A DNA stretch of 64,000 nucleotides from CAWJMF01 sp963843945 (GTDB taxonomy: Bacteria; Vulcanimicrobiota; Vulcanimicrobiia; Vulcanimicrobiales; Vulcanimicrobiaceae), in contig CAWJMF010000006.1 in assembly GCA_963843945.1 (NCBI GenBank), forward strand, positions 372,001 to 436,000, written 5' to 3'. The translations under genes were made by a program, and so were the position numbers. Numbering within the stretch: the first letter of the stretch is position 1; each line of letters starts with the position of its first letter. Under the pieces are notes generated by a model. It saw nothing but the letters and a program-made list of their open reading frames with translations, was not told the DNA's origin and made no database searches. Below, piece after piece: positions 26,691-35,480 of the stretch.

Positions 26691-27301
26691 CAGCGCGCTT
26701 TTTTCAAGGCGAGCGCGACCAGCATTGCGCCGAAGGTGAGGAAGGTACGGGTCTCGGCCCGCGCGATGACGCTCGGATCGTACGCGCCGGCCTGCGGCTG
26801 CGAGGCGCTCGTGCGCGGCACGAGGCGCGGGACGCGCGCGACGTACTCGTCGAAACTGGCGCCGAAGGTTTTCCGCAAGTACGACTCCTCGAGCGGCACG
26901 ATCGCGGCGTAAACGGCGAGCATCGATCCCAAGGCGAAGGCGCCGAGGAGGACGCGCTTGGCCGGCGCCAGCTCGCCGCTAAAGGCGAGCGTGAAGCCGA
27001 GCGCCGTGATGAAGTTGCCGACGTAGAGCGGATTGCGCACGTAGGCGTAGGGCCCGGCGGTTACGAGCGCGGGCGCGGTCACGCGATCCGAGCGCGTCGT
27101 GACGCCCGAGAACCCGACCGCCCAGCAACGGACGGCCTCCCCCGCCAGCGCCAGCGGAAGGCCCGTCGCGATCGATTTCGCACTCGGCTTTCCGAAGACG
27201 ACGAGGGCCGCGGCCGACAGCGCGAGCAACGCCCCGCGTTTCGCGAAGACGGCGTTGCGCCAATCCGGCGCCGCCGCATGGTCGTCGCGCGTCTCAGCCA
27301 C
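26690..27301 (-). CDS. Isoprenylcysteine carboxyl methyltransferase-like membrane methyltransferase
   Basis: 203-aa integral membrane protein of the ICMT/PEMT family. The SAM-binding region GPYAYVRNPLYVGNFITALG and the following EESYLRKTFGASFDEY helix are diagnostic. In bacteria these are lipid or small-molecule methyltransferases of mostly unknown substrate. It overlaps the end of larE by eight bases and the CDF gene by one, so it is cotranscribed with them; a link to metal handling is only contextual. Confidence 0.82.
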   Translation of the reverse strand: MAETRDDHAAAPDWRNAVFAKRGALLALSAAALVVFGKPSAKSIATGLPLALAGEAVRCWAVGFSGVTTRSDRVTAPALVTAGPYAYVRNPLYVGNFITALGFTLAFSGELAPAKRVLLGAFALGSMLAVYAAIVPLEESYLRKTFGASFDEYVARVPRLVPRTSASQPQAGAYDPSVIARAETRTFLTFGAMLVALALKKAR

Positions 27302-28118
27302 CGGCCGGCCGCACGTTCAAATTGCCCGCAACGTAGCCGCCCAGGTCGAGCGAAACGTAGCGATAACCCGCGGCCTTGACGCCGGCCGCGACTTGCTCGC
27401 GCACGCCGCGTTCGGCCAAACGTTCGATCTCGGACTCGGGGACTTCGATGCGCGCGACGTCGCCGTGGTGGCGCACGCGGCAGACGCGGATGCCGGCCGC
27501 GCGCACGGCCTGCTCGGCGCGATCGACTTGCTGCAAAAGCTCGAGCGTGATCGGCGTTCCGTAGGGGAAGCGTGACGAAAGGCACGCCAGCGCGGGTTTG
27601 TCCCACACTCCGAGATCGAGCCGCTTGGCCAGCTCGCGCACCGCGCTCTTGTCGAACCCGGCTTCGGCCAACGGGCTGCGCACGCCGAACTCGCCTGCGG
27701 CTTTGCGTCCCGGCCGCCAGTCGCCGGCATCGTCGAGGTTGAAGCCGTCGACGATCCACTTCGCGCCGCGCTCGCGCGCGATCTCGCTCAAGCGCCCGTA
27801 GAGTTCTTTCTTACAGAAGTAACAACGGTTTTCGGGGTTGGCGCGATAGTTGGGATCCTCGAGTTCGTGCGTTGCCAGAACCTCGTGACGCGCGCCCAGC
27901 GTAGCGGCGAAGCCGAGCGCGCCCTCGAGTTCGCTCTCCGCGAGGCTTTCCGAGCGGCCGGTGACGCCGAGCGCCCGCTCGCCGAGTTCGTCGCTCGCGA
28001 TCTTCAGCACGAGCGCCGAATCGACGCCTCCCGAGAACGCGACGACGACGCTCTCGAGCGAACGCACGAGGTCCCGGAGCCGGCGCTCTTTGCGGTCGAG
28101 GTCTTCGAGAACGATCAT
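27294..28118 (-). CDS. larE: LarE, ATP-dependent sacrificial sulfur transferase for nickel-pincer cofactor
   Basis: 274 aa. The PP-loop AFSGGVDSALVL near residue 28 adenylates the substrate carboxylate. NPENRCYFCKKELYGRL and KPALACLSSRFPYG follow; the Cys of ACLSSRF corresponds to the sulfur-donating Cys of Lactobacillus LarE by position in the motif. The YFC Cys pair is the N-ammonia-lyase-type Cys found in many LarE. It overlaps larC by four bases. larB is 23 kb away, and no larA (lactate racemase) is in the window. Confidence 0.92.
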   Translation of the reverse strand: MIVLEDLDRKERRLRDLVRSLESVVVAFSGGVDSALVLKIASDELGERALGVTGRSESLAESELEGALGFAATLGARHEVLATHELEDPNYRANPENRCYFCKKELYGRLSEIARERGAKWIVDGFNLDDAGDWRPGRKAAGEFGVRSPLAEAGFDKSAVRELAKRLDLGVWDKPALACLSSRFPYGTPITLELLQQVDRAEQAVRAAGIRVCRVRHHGDVARIEVPESEIERLAERGVREQVAAGVKAAGYRYVSLDLGGYVAGNLNVRPAGG

Positions 28119-29329
28119 GGCGGGGGTAGGAGCTCCTCGAGGCGGGCCGCGACCTCGGCGATCGGCAGCTGCCGTTCGCGCGCGATCCGCACGACATCGT
28201 CATATTCGAGCGTCCGGCGGGCGGACCCGGCGGCGTCGGCTATCTTTACCCGGACCGGACCGAACTCGGTTGCAAGCGACTCGACCCGCCGTTCTAGAAC
28301 GTAACGCCGCTCGCGTCTGACCCGAACCCCGAGGGTGCTCGTTTCGAGCAGCATCGCCCGGGCGACGGCCGCTTCGCGTTCGGGCGGCGCGATCGCGCCG
28401 AAGAGGATCGCCGGGCGGGACTTCTTCATCGTAACGGGCGCCAACCAAACGTCGTGGGCGCCGGCCGCCAACACCCGCTCGATCGCCAGCTCGAAATGTT
28501 GGGGCGACATGTCGTCGATGTTGGCCTCGAGGACGACGATCTCGTCGGCGCTCGCGTCCGCTTCGTTTTTCGGCCCGATCGAAACCCGCAGCACGTTCGG
28601 AACCGGAAAATCCGAGCTTCCCGCGCCGTAGCCGATGCGCGCGGCACGCATCGCGGGACGCGTCCCGGGCGAGCGCACCAGCGTCGTGAGGATCGCCGCT
28701 CCGGTCGTGGTGACCATTTCGCCCTCGACCGGAGCCGGATAGGTCGGGGCGTCGCGCAGCAGATCGGCCGTTGCCGGGGGCGGATTCGGATACAGACCGT
28801 GCTGCATTGCGATGGAGCCGCTTCCGATCGGAAATGCCGAGCAAGCTACTTCGTCGACCGCGAGCTGATCGAGCAGGATGCAGACGCCCGCAACGTCGAG
28901 GATCGCATCGATCTGGCCGACTTCGTGGAAGTGGATCTGCGCGAGCGTGGTGCCGTGCACGCGCGCTTCAGCTTCGCCGAGCCGCGTGTAAATCGCGCCA
29001 GCGCGCGCTTTTTGCGAGGCCGTCAAACCGCTGCGCTCGATCGTCTCGATCACGCCGGCCAGCGTACGCGTCGCGCCCGCTGCGTGCGGATGCTCGTGCG
29101 GATGCGGGTGCGCGTGCGCGTCGTGATCTTCGCCGGGGATGACGAAGTCGAAGAAGGTCGCCGCGATTCCGCGCTTGCTGACGCGGCGCTGCTCGCTGCG
29201 CCAGCCTTTGACGGGGATCGTGCGCAAGGCGGCCTCGAGCGCGGCGCGATCGCCGCCCGCATCGAGCAAGGCACCGAGCAGCATGTTGCCGCTCGCGCCG
29301 CCGATCATCTCGACGTAGGCGACGTTCAC
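28115..29329 (-). CDS. larC: LarC, nickel insertion enzyme for the nickel-pincer cofactor
   Basis: 404 aa with LarC1 and LarC2 fused in one frame (some bacteria need a ribosomal frameshift; not here). The N-terminus VEMIGGASGNMLLGALLDAG, a His-rich metal-binding stretch at about 69-83 (HDAHAHPHPHEHPH), IHFHEVGQIDAILDV, and the C-terminal VLEANIDDMSPQHFELAIERVLAAGAHDV are all family features. It starts at a GTG whose GTGA overlaps the rmd stop. With LarB and LarE it makes the Ni-SCS pincer used by LarA-type racemases and epimerases. Confidence 0.93.
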   Translation of the reverse strand: MNVAYVEMIGGASGNMLLGALLDAGGDRAALEAALRTIPVKGWRSEQRRVSKRGIAATFFDFVIPGEDHDAHAHPHPHEHPHAAGATRTLAGVIETIERSGLTASQKARAGAIYTRLGEAEARVHGTTLAQIHFHEVGQIDAILDVAGVCILLDQLAVDEVACSAFPIGSGSIAMQHGLYPNPPPATADLLRDAPTYPAPVEGEMVTTTGAAILTTLVRSPGTRPAMRAARIGYGAGSSDFPVPNVLRVSIGPKNEADASADEIVVLEANIDDMSPQHFELAIERVLAAGAHDVWLAPVTMKKSRPAILFGAIAPPEREAAVARAMLLETSTLGVRVRRERRYVLERRVESLATEFGPVRVKIADAAGSARRTLEYDDVVRIARERQLPIAEVAARLEELLPPP

Positions 29330-30261
29330 GATGCTGCCGCCAGGCGCTCGCGAGCGTCGGCGTACGCGTCGCGCAAGGATCGATCGAGCGCGTATTGCGG
29401 CGTCCAGCCGGTTGCCGCCCGCAATTTCGCGTTGTCGCCGTAGGCGAGCGGCACGTCGCTCGGGCGCAGCCGAGCCGGATCCTCGCGAACTTCGACCGGA
29501 ACGCGCGCCAGCAGAATCAGCCGGCGCAGAACTTCCTGGATCGCGACCGGCGTACCGCTGCAGACGTTATAGATCTCGCCGCTCTCGCCGCGTTCGGCCA
29601 GCGCGATGTAGGCTGCGACCACGTCGCGCACGTCGAGAAAGTCGCGGCGTGCCGCTAGGTTCCCGACTTCGAGCACGCGTTTGCCGCCGGCGGCGATCGC
29701 GGCCAGTCCGCGCGCGAAGGCGGGCACGGCAAAGCGTTCGCTTTGCCCCGGGCCGATGTGGTTGAAGGCACGCGTCACGATCGTGGGGATCCCGTACGTG
29801 CGCGCGGCTGCGAGCGCAATCGCTTCGCTCGCAACCTTGGAGGCGGCGTACGTCGTCAACGGACGCGGCGCCAGACTCTCGAGCAGCGGCTGCTCCGCCG
29901 CCTCGCGCGCGCCGTAGACCTCGCCCGAACTGGCCAGCAGCACGCGCGGCGCCGAACCGCCGAGTTGGCGCACGGCCTCGAACACACGCGCCGTGCCGAG
30001 CGCGTTGACTTCGTAGGTGCCGAGCGGGTCGCGCGTCGCTTCCGGCACGAAGGCTTGCGCCGCGAGGTGGAAGACGACGTCGGGCCGCGAGCGCTCGAGC
30101 GCCGCGCGCACGCTGCTCGCATCGGTCATTTCCAACGGCAGATCGACCGCGCCGCCGTCGCCCGGCCGGCCGGCGGTGAGCACGTCGTCGCCGCGCGCGC
30201 GCAGGGCCCCGGCTAGGTGTTTGCCGGCAAAGCCGTTTCCGCCGGTGACGAGCGCCCGCAT
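29326..30261 (-). CDS. rmd: GDP-4-keto-6-deoxy-D-mannose reductase (NAD-dependent epimerase family)
   Basis: 311-aa short-chain dehydrogenase. Rossmann motif VTGGNGFAGKHLAG, FHLAAQAFVPEATRDP, catalytic SSGEVYG and YAASK, and IVTRAFNHIGPGQ. It directly follows gmd, so the pair should make GDP-D-rhamnose for polysaccharide. The start ATG at 30261 is chosen because the Rossmann motif begins there; the frame stays open upstream into gmd. Confidence 0.88.
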   Translation of the reverse strand: MRALVTGGNGFAGKHLAGALRARGDDVLTAGRPGDGGAVDLPLEMTDASSVRAALERSRPDVVFHLAAQAFVPEATRDPLGTYEVNALGTARVFEAVRQLGGSAPRVLLASSGEVYGAREAAEQPLLESLAPRPLTTYAASKVASEAIALAAARTYGIPTIVTRAFNHIGPGQSERFAVPAFARGLAAIAAGGKRVLEVGNLAARRDFLDVRDVVAAYIALAERGESGEIYNVCSGTPVAIQEVLRRLILLARVPVEVREDPARLRPSDVPLAYGDNAKLRAATGWTPQYALDRSLRDAYADARERLAAAS

Positions 30262-30283
30262 CCCTACGCGCCGCAGCCGCGCA

Positions 30284-31261
30284 CTAGCGGAGCGCGAGCG
30301 GTCGCAGCCGCGCGAGGTCCGCGCGCACCATCGACTCGACCAATTCCTCGAAGCTGGTCTCGGGTTGCCAGGCGAGTTTGCGGCGGACTTTCCCGGCGTC
30401 GCCGACGAGAACGTCGACTTCCGCCGGCCGCATGAAACGCGGATCCGAAACGACGAACTCTTCGTAGTCGAGATCGACCGCCGTAAAGGCGAGGCGGCAG
30501 AAGTCGCGCACGCTATGCGCGCGACCGGTGGCGACGACGTAGTCGTCCGGCTGCGCCGCTTGCAACATGAGCCACATGGCGCGCACGTAATCGCCGGCAA
30601 AACCCCAGTCGCGTAACGCATCGAGATTACCCAGCGCCAGCCGATCGGCCAGCCCGAGTTTGATGCGCGCGACGCCGTCGCTAATCTTGCGCGTGACGAA
30701 CTCCTTGCCGCGCCGTTCGCTTTCGTGATTGAAGAGAATGCCGCTGACCGCGAACATCCCGTACGACTCACGATAGTTCACGGTGATCCAATGCCCGTAC
30801 ACCTTGGCGACGCCGTACGGACTGCGCGGGTAAAAAGGCGTCTGCTCGTTCTGCGGCGTTTCGTGGACCTTGCCGAACATCTCCGAACTCGAGGCTTGAT
30901 AAAAGCGAATCTTGGGATCGACCGAGCGCACCGCTTCGAGCAAGCGCGTCACCCCGAGCGCGGTAAATTCGCCCGTCAGCACGGGCTGTTTCCACGAAGT
31001 AGGGACGAACGATTGCGAGGCGAGGTTGTAGACTTCGGCCGGACGCACCTCGGCGATCAAATTCGTCATCGAGCTTTGATCGAGCAGATCGCCCGAGACG
31101 ATCTCGATGCGATCGGTGAGGTGCTCGATGCGCTCGTGCACGTCGGTGCTCGTCCGGCGCGTCATCCCGACGACGCGATAGCCTTTGTCGAGCAAGAGCT
31201 CCGCGAGATACGAACCGTCTTGCCCCGTGATGCCCGTGACGAGCGCCGTCTTTTGAGCCAA
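30284..31261 (-). CDS. gmd: GDP-mannose 4,6-dehydratase
   Basis: 325 aa, NADP-dependent conversion of GDP-mannose to GDP-4-keto-6-deoxymannose. VTGITGQDGSYLAELLL, NLASQSFVPTSW, YQASSSEMFGKVHETPQ, PYGVAKVYGH (YxxxK) and the NHES-RRG-EFVTRKI block are canonical. With rmd immediately downstream the product is likely GDP-D-rhamnose. Use in cell-surface polysaccharide fits the flippase and sugar-transferase genes at 40-44 kb. Confidence 0.94.
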   Translation of the reverse strand: MAQKTALVTGITGQDGSYLAELLLDKGYRVVGMTRRTSTDVHERIEHLTDRIEIVSGDLLDQSSMTNLIAEVRPAEVYNLASQSFVPTSWKQPVLTGEFTALGVTRLLEAVRSVDPKIRFYQASSSEMFGKVHETPQNEQTPFYPRSPYGVAKVYGHWITVNYRESYGMFAVSGILFNHESERRGKEFVTRKISDGVARIKLGLADRLALGNLDALRDWGFAGDYVRAMWLMLQAAQPDDYVVATGRAHSVRDFCRLAFTAVDLDYEEFVVSDPRFMRPAEVDVLVGDAGKVRRKLAWQPETSFEELVESMVRADLARLRPLALR

Positions 31262-31274
31262 GGATGCGTCGAGT

Positions 31275-31955
31275 CTAGCTTCTGCGCCGGTTGGCCAGGG
31301 CCAGGTAGTACATGAGCTGACCCACCGATTGTGCCGCCGCCGCGACGTAGGTTAGCGCCGCGGCTTGCAGCACTTTGCGTGCCGCCGGAATTTCCGCCGG
31401 CGAAAGGATGCGGGCTTGCTGCAGCATGGCGAGCGCGCGGGTGCTGGCGTTGAATTCGACCGGCAGCGTGCAGATCGAGAAAAACGCCGCTGCCGCGAAC
31501 GCGATGACGCCGACCCACACGAGCGAGGGCGAGTTGAGCACCATGCCCCCGATAAAAAGCAGCGGGCCGACCCAAGCGCTCAACTGCACCGCCGGCACGA
31601 TGGCGGCACGAACTTTCATCGGGCCGTAGCCCTGCGCGTCTTGTACGGCGTGCCCCATCTCGTGGGCGACGACGGCGACCGAGGCGATCGAACCCTGTAC
31701 CGAACTCTGCGAGAGGTTGATCGATTTCGTGCGCGGATCGTAGAAGTCGGTCAGCATCCCGGGAGTCGAATTCACGCCGACCTGCACGCCGCTCAGCTGC
31801 ATCAGCGCCTCGGCCGTCTGCTGACCGTTAACGCCGCTCGCGGTCGGGACTTGGGCGTACTTCGCGAACGTGCCGCGTAGCGAGGCTTGCGCCCACAGGC
31901 CCAGTAGCAACCCCGGAAGCGCGTACAGATAGTAGTGCCAGTCGCCGTAAAGCAT
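31275..31955 (-). CDS. YugP-family membrane zinc metallopeptidase
   Basis: 226 aa from the ATG at 31955, preceded by GAGGGG. The zincin motif HEMGHAVQD follows NLSQSSVQGSIASVAVVA. Transmembrane segments lie at the N-terminus (YYLYALPGLLLGLWAQ) and on both sides of VGPLLFIGGMVL. The later E of NAST-AL regions and the overall layout fit the YugP/DUF2265 family, of unknown physiological substrate. It stands between the SIS isomerase and gmd. Confidence 0.88.
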   Translation of the reverse strand: MLYGDWHYYLYALPGLLLGLWAQASLRGTFAKYAQVPTASGVNGQQTAEALMQLSGVQVGVNSTPGMLTDFYDPRTKSINLSQSSVQGSIASVAVVAHEMGHAVQDAQGYGPMKVRAAIVPAVQLSAWVGPLLFIGGMVLNSPSLVWVGVIAFAAAAFFSICTLPVEFNASTRALAMLQQARILSPAEIPAARKVLQAAALTYVAAAAQSVGQLMYYLALANRRRS

Positions 31956-32015
31956 CGTTTCCACCCCTCGCACGTTGAGCTTCGGCCCGGCTTCCGAGGC
32001 CTCCCGGCGCGGCCT

Positions 32016-33011
32016 TCAGAGCACGAATTTCGTCAGACCCCGCGGCGCGTCGCTATCGACATCGCGCGCACGCCCCAGCGCGAGCGCGAGCACCTGCCCC
32101 GTGACGAGCCACGCGAGCGTGTTGAAGGCTTCCCCCGCGAGCGGTCCCAGCAGTGGAATGCCGGTGCATTCCGCGCCGATCGTGGCACGCAAGCTCCCGC
32201 CGCGTTCCGCTTCGGCGAGCGGGCGGCCGACGACACCGCGCGAGGTTTCGTCAACGATTCCGAGCAGCGCGGTTTGCGCATCCAAGATCGCCGCGCTCCC
32301 ATGGCGGAACTCGCCGGCCGCGAAGCCCTCGGCGTGCAGGTAGCTGGCCTCCTTGATCTTGAGCGCGATCTCCGAGGCGATCGGGACGCCGTACCCGGCG
32401 CCGACGACGGCGACGCTGCGCAGGCGCGCGAGGTTCGCGCCGAACGCGAAGAGGTTTTCCAGCCTGGGTCCGTCGAGCCACGCTTCGACGACGTCGGCGG
32501 TCTCAACTAGCGTTCGTTCGCTGCGCTCGCTCGGACCGGCCACGAGCCCCGCGGCCCACAGCAACATCGCGGCCATGGCGGTGACGCTCTTGGTCGCGGG
32601 CACCGCGAGTTCGCGGCCGGCGTCGACGCCGATCGTCAGATCCGCGCGCGCCGCCAGCGGCGAGCTCTCGTCGTTCGTCAGCGCGATCACGAGCGAAGGC
32701 TCGAGCAGATCGAGCGCACGCAAGACGTCGGCCGAACGTCCGCTTTGCGAGAGCGCGATCACCGGTCCGAGACGGTAGAGCGTCCCATCGAAGGCAGCCT
32801 CGCTCGCGGCGAGTGCTGCCGCGCGCACACCGCGCCGGCGCAGTGCGAGTGCGCCGAGTCGCGCCATGAAGAGCGAACTCCCGCTGCCGAGCAGCAGCAC
32901 GTTTCGTTCGCGGACCGCGTCGGCGAGCTGGCGCGCGCCGTTGCTTCGCGCCAGCCGGCGCCAAACGGCCGGCTGTTCGCGAATCTCGCGCTCGAGGTTT
33001 TCGCCCAGCAT
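32016..33011 (-). CDS. Double-SIS-domain sugar-phosphate isomerase/deaminase (GlmS C-terminal/AgaS-like)
   Basis: 331 aa with two SIS domains: first LLLGSGSSLFMARLGALALRRRG and ALSQSGRSADVLRAL, then the second VAVVGAGYGVPIASEIALKIKEASYLHAEGF with GEFRHGS and a C-terminal NTLAWLVTGQ segment. The layout equals the isomerase half of glucosamine-6-phosphate synthase without the glutaminase domain, so an aldose/ketose amino-sugar isomerase or deaminase is likely. The start overlaps the dacB stop (TGATG), which puts it with wall-metabolism genes. Confidence 0.82.
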   Translation of the reverse strand: MLGENLEREIREQPAVWRRLARSNGARQLADAVRERNVLLLGSGSSLFMARLGALALRRRGVRAAALAASEAAFDGTLYRLGPVIALSQSGRSADVLRALDLLEPSLVIALTNDESSPLAARADLTIGVDAGRELAVPATKSVTAMAAMLLWAAGLVAGPSERSERTLVETADVVEAWLDGPRLENLFAFGANLARLRSVAVVGAGYGVPIASEIALKIKEASYLHAEGFAAGEFRHGSAAILDAQTALLGIVDETSRGVVGRPLAEAERGGSLRATIGAECTGIPLLGPLAGEAFNTLAWLVTGQVLALALGRARDVDSDAPRGLTKFVL

Positions 33012-34612
33012 CAATCTTGCACGATGCGTGAGAGAATGGCCGCGCGCAGCGCGGCGAGGGCCGGATAGTCGCCCAGCCAATCGTCGACGGTGAAAACGAA
33101 GGTCACCGCGCCGTGGCGTTCGGTCGCGAGATAGCCGGCGAGGCCGCGCACGTGCATCATGCTGCCGGTCTTCGCGAAAACGCGGCCGGCCGCAGGCGTG
33201 CCGGCAATGCCCTCGATCGTTCCGCGCGCGCCCCCTACGGGAAGCGAGTTCAGCACGAGGTCGCGGTACGGCCCGTTCCAATCGTGTTGCAGAACGGCGG
33301 CCAGATCGCGCGGCGTGATGCGGTCGTACTGCGACAGGCCGCTTCCATCGGCCAGCGTCGTCGTCGCCGGATCGACGCCGATCGATTGGAGCCACGCCTT
33401 TTCGAAGGCGATGCCGCTTTCGGTCGTGCCCGGCGCGCCGGAGGTTTGGTAACCGAGTTCTTTCAGTAAGAGCTCGGCCACGAGGTTGTCGCTCGGAATC
33501 CAAAAACGCGAGCCGAGAAATTCCGACAGCGGCGGCGAGTTGTGCGTCCAGATGAGCCGCGCGGAACCGGGCAGCACGTACCCGCTCGCGAACGGGTCAG
33601 CTCGGGCGTTGGCAGCGTCGATCTCGACGCCCTTCCCGCGAAGTACCTCGGAAGCGACTTCGTAGGCGCGTTCGTTCGCATTCGGGGCGGCCGCCGCGAG
33701 CGATTCCGGACGCGCATCGAGGGCAATCCCGCCGATGACCGTCAATTGGTGGTCGCGGAGCGTCACATCCAGCGTGCTTTCGGCCCCCGCCTCGAGCGTC
33801 GTCGGGCAGCGATACGTCTGGCCCGGCAGCAGCGTCGCGTTGGGCTTCGGCGAGATCACGACCTCGACGCAAGTCAGCGCGCGGTGCAGGCCCGGCGGCA
33901 GGTTCGTGACCTCGACCTGCGGCGCGGACCCGGGCCGCGGCCCGGGCCGGACGAGAAAGTTCACGACGTTTTCGTCGAGCGTCAGCGCCGAGATGGGCGC
34001 CGCGTAATCGTAGGCGAAATCGTCCCACGTCCAACCCGCCGCATAGGGCTCGTCGTCATATCGGTGGGCGCTCAGCGTGAGGCGTATTTGACGAACGCCG
34101 AGCCGAGCGACGGAGTCGGCAAAACCCTCGAGGTCGGCCGTTTCGAGAAACGGATCGCCGCCGCCGAGCAACAGCACCGTCGAAACCTCTCCGGATGCGA
34201 CGTATCCGCGCGTTGCGAAACGGAAGGCCGGACCGAGCTTCTCGAGCGCCGCGCTGCCCACGACGAGTTTCAGCGTCGAGGCGGGCGCAAAGGCGTCGTC
34301 GGCGTTCCATTGGTAGAGGGGCATCCCACTCTTGGTGTCGATCGCCAAAACCCCGACGTGGGCGCTATGGATGGACGGGGCGGACGCGAGCAGTGCGTCG
34401 AGGTCGTGCTGTAAGGCGGCGATCCGCGCGGGAGTCCATGCGTCGCCCTCGATCGCCGGAAGCACGATTGCAGCGCGCACAGCCGGCGCGACCGGCGCCG
34501 CCGAAGCGAACGGCGACGGGGCGGCGCCCGGAGCGCTCTGGGCGGCAGCGGGAGAGCCCGGACCGAGCGCGACGAGCAGCCCGAATGCGAGCGCGGCGAA
34601 CCTGAGCGGCAT
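33011..34612 (-). CDS. dacB: D-alanyl-D-alanine carboxypeptidase/endopeptidase (PBP4, peptidase S13)
   Basis: 533 aa, exported (signal peptide ending near AAA-QS). Penicillin-binding motifs are SxxK in PASTLKL (about residue 112), SDN in IPSDNLVAELLLKELG and KTG in FAKTGSMMHVRGLAGY, with the long S13 insertion domain between the first and second motifs. It trims pentapeptides or cleaves cross-links in peptidoglycan in the periplasm. It starts five bases after the kamE stop. Confidence 0.92.
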   Translation of the reverse strand: MPLRFAALAFGLLVALGPGSPAAAQSAPGAAPSPFASAAPVAPAVRAAIVLPAIEGDAWTPARIAALQHDLDALLASAPSIHSAHVGVLAIDTKSGMPLYQWNADDAFAPASTLKLVVGSAALEKLGPAFRFATRGYVASGEVSTVLLLGGGDPFLETADLEGFADSVARLGVRQIRLTLSAHRYDDEPYAAGWTWDDFAYDYAAPISALTLDENVVNFLVRPGPRPGSAPQVEVTNLPPGLHRALTCVEVVISPKPNATLLPGQTYRCPTTLEAGAESTLDVTLRDHQLTVIGGIALDARPESLAAAAPNANERAYEVASEVLRGKGVEIDAANARADPFASGYVLPGSARLIWTHNSPPLSEFLGSRFWIPSDNLVAELLLKELGYQTSGAPGTTESGIAFEKAWLQSIGVDPATTTLADGSGLSQYDRITPRDLAAVLQHDWNGPYRDLVLNSLPVGGARGTIEGIAGTPAAGRVFAKTGSMMHVRGLAGYLATERHGAVTFVFTVDDWLGDYPALAALRAAILSRIVQD

Positions 34613-34617
34613 GCGGT

Positions 34618-35355
34618 TTAGGCGGGTACGCGTTGGGCGAGGCGCTGCGCGATGAACGCGGCGACGTCGCTCGGCAGCGTGCCGCGGCCGAAGCCGGCGT
34701 CGTAGCCGAGTTCGGTCGCGAGCAGATTCGTCATGCGCGGACCGCCGGCGATCAAAAGGACGCCATCGCGCAACTCCTCCGCTTCGAGCAGTTCCGCGAG
34801 TGCGGTGAAGTTTGCGACGTCGCTTCCTTTTTGCGTGACGACCTGCGAGGCGAGGATCGCGTCGATCGCGTTCTCTTTGACGAAGCGCACGAGTTGTTCG
34901 ACCGAGACTTGACTGCCCAAGTTGAACGTCACGAACTCTTTGTAACGCTCGAGACCGTAGTCGCCTTTGTAGCCCTTCATGTTCAGGATCGCGTCGATTC
35001 CGACGGTGTGCGCATCGGTTCCGATGCACGCACCGGCAATGCGAATTTTGCGTCCGACGCGCTCGCGCACGAGGGCATCGATCTCGTCCAGCGACAGGTC
35101 GTGTGCCGAAGCGGACGGCGCATCGATCGCCGACACGTCGACGGCGACCGGCGTGCTCGCGTAGACGACGAAAAACGAGAAACCGCCGGCGATGCGCCGG
35201 CCTTCCGCGACGGCGACGTCGCTGAAGCCCATCTTAACCACGAGCTGGCGCGCTGCTTCGTCGGCCGCTTCGCTCCACTCGATAGGCAGCGTAAAGGACA
35301 GCTGGACCTTCCCGTCGCCGAGGGTGTCCCCGTAAGGTTTGACCGCGCCGCTCAT
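34618..35355 (-). CDS. kamE: Lysine 5,6-aminomutase beta subunit (B12-binding)
   Basis: 245 aa. An N-terminal dimerisation domain (VQLSFTLPIEWSEAADEAARQL) is followed by the cobalamin domain with the base-off signature GTDAHTVGID (about residue 113) and the NMKGYKGDYGLERY segment, where the PLP-linked Lys of the family is expected. The C-terminal VLLIAGGPRMTNLLATELGYDAGFG completes it. It binds adenosylcobalamin and PLP with KamD to interconvert lysine (or beta-lysine) and a 2,5-/3,5-diaminohexanoate. Its partner kamD is on the same strand, but a plus-strand gene lies between them. Confidence 0.92.
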   Translation of the reverse strand: MSGAVKPYGDTLGDGKVQLSFTLPIEWSEAADEAARQLVVKMGFSDVAVAEGRRIAGGFSFFVVYASTPVAVDVSAIDAPSASAHDLSLDEIDALVRERVGRKIRIAGACIGTDAHTVGIDAILNMKGYKGDYGLERYKEFVTFNLGSQVSVEQLVRFVKENAIDAILASQVVTQKGSDVANFTALAELLEAEELRDGVLLIAGGPRMTNLLATELGYDAGFGRGTLPSDVAAFIAQRLAQRVPA

Positions 35356-35431
35356 CCCTGGCTCGCACCGTAACCTGGCATGCCCCCTACTACGACGGAC
35401 GACATAAAAAAGACGCTTCGGACGAGCTTAG

Positions 35432-35478
35432 CTTTGCTTGACAAAGTTTGGTCGCTGCGCTAACTTTGCAATACAAAG
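35432..35478 (+). promoter_or_regulatory. Tandem operators CTTTG-N5-CAAAG around a sigma-70 promoter
   Basis: Two 15-bp palindromes with identical arms lie at 35432-35446 and 35464-35478, centred 32 bases apart (about three helical turns). The promoter reads TTGACA (35438-35443), 17-bp spacer, TAACTT (35461-35466). One operator covers the -35 and the other starts inside the -10 and ends three bases before the ATG of the di-iron gene. This is the geometry of a repressor site; the regulator is unknown. Confidence 0.75.
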
Positions 35479-35480
35479 CT

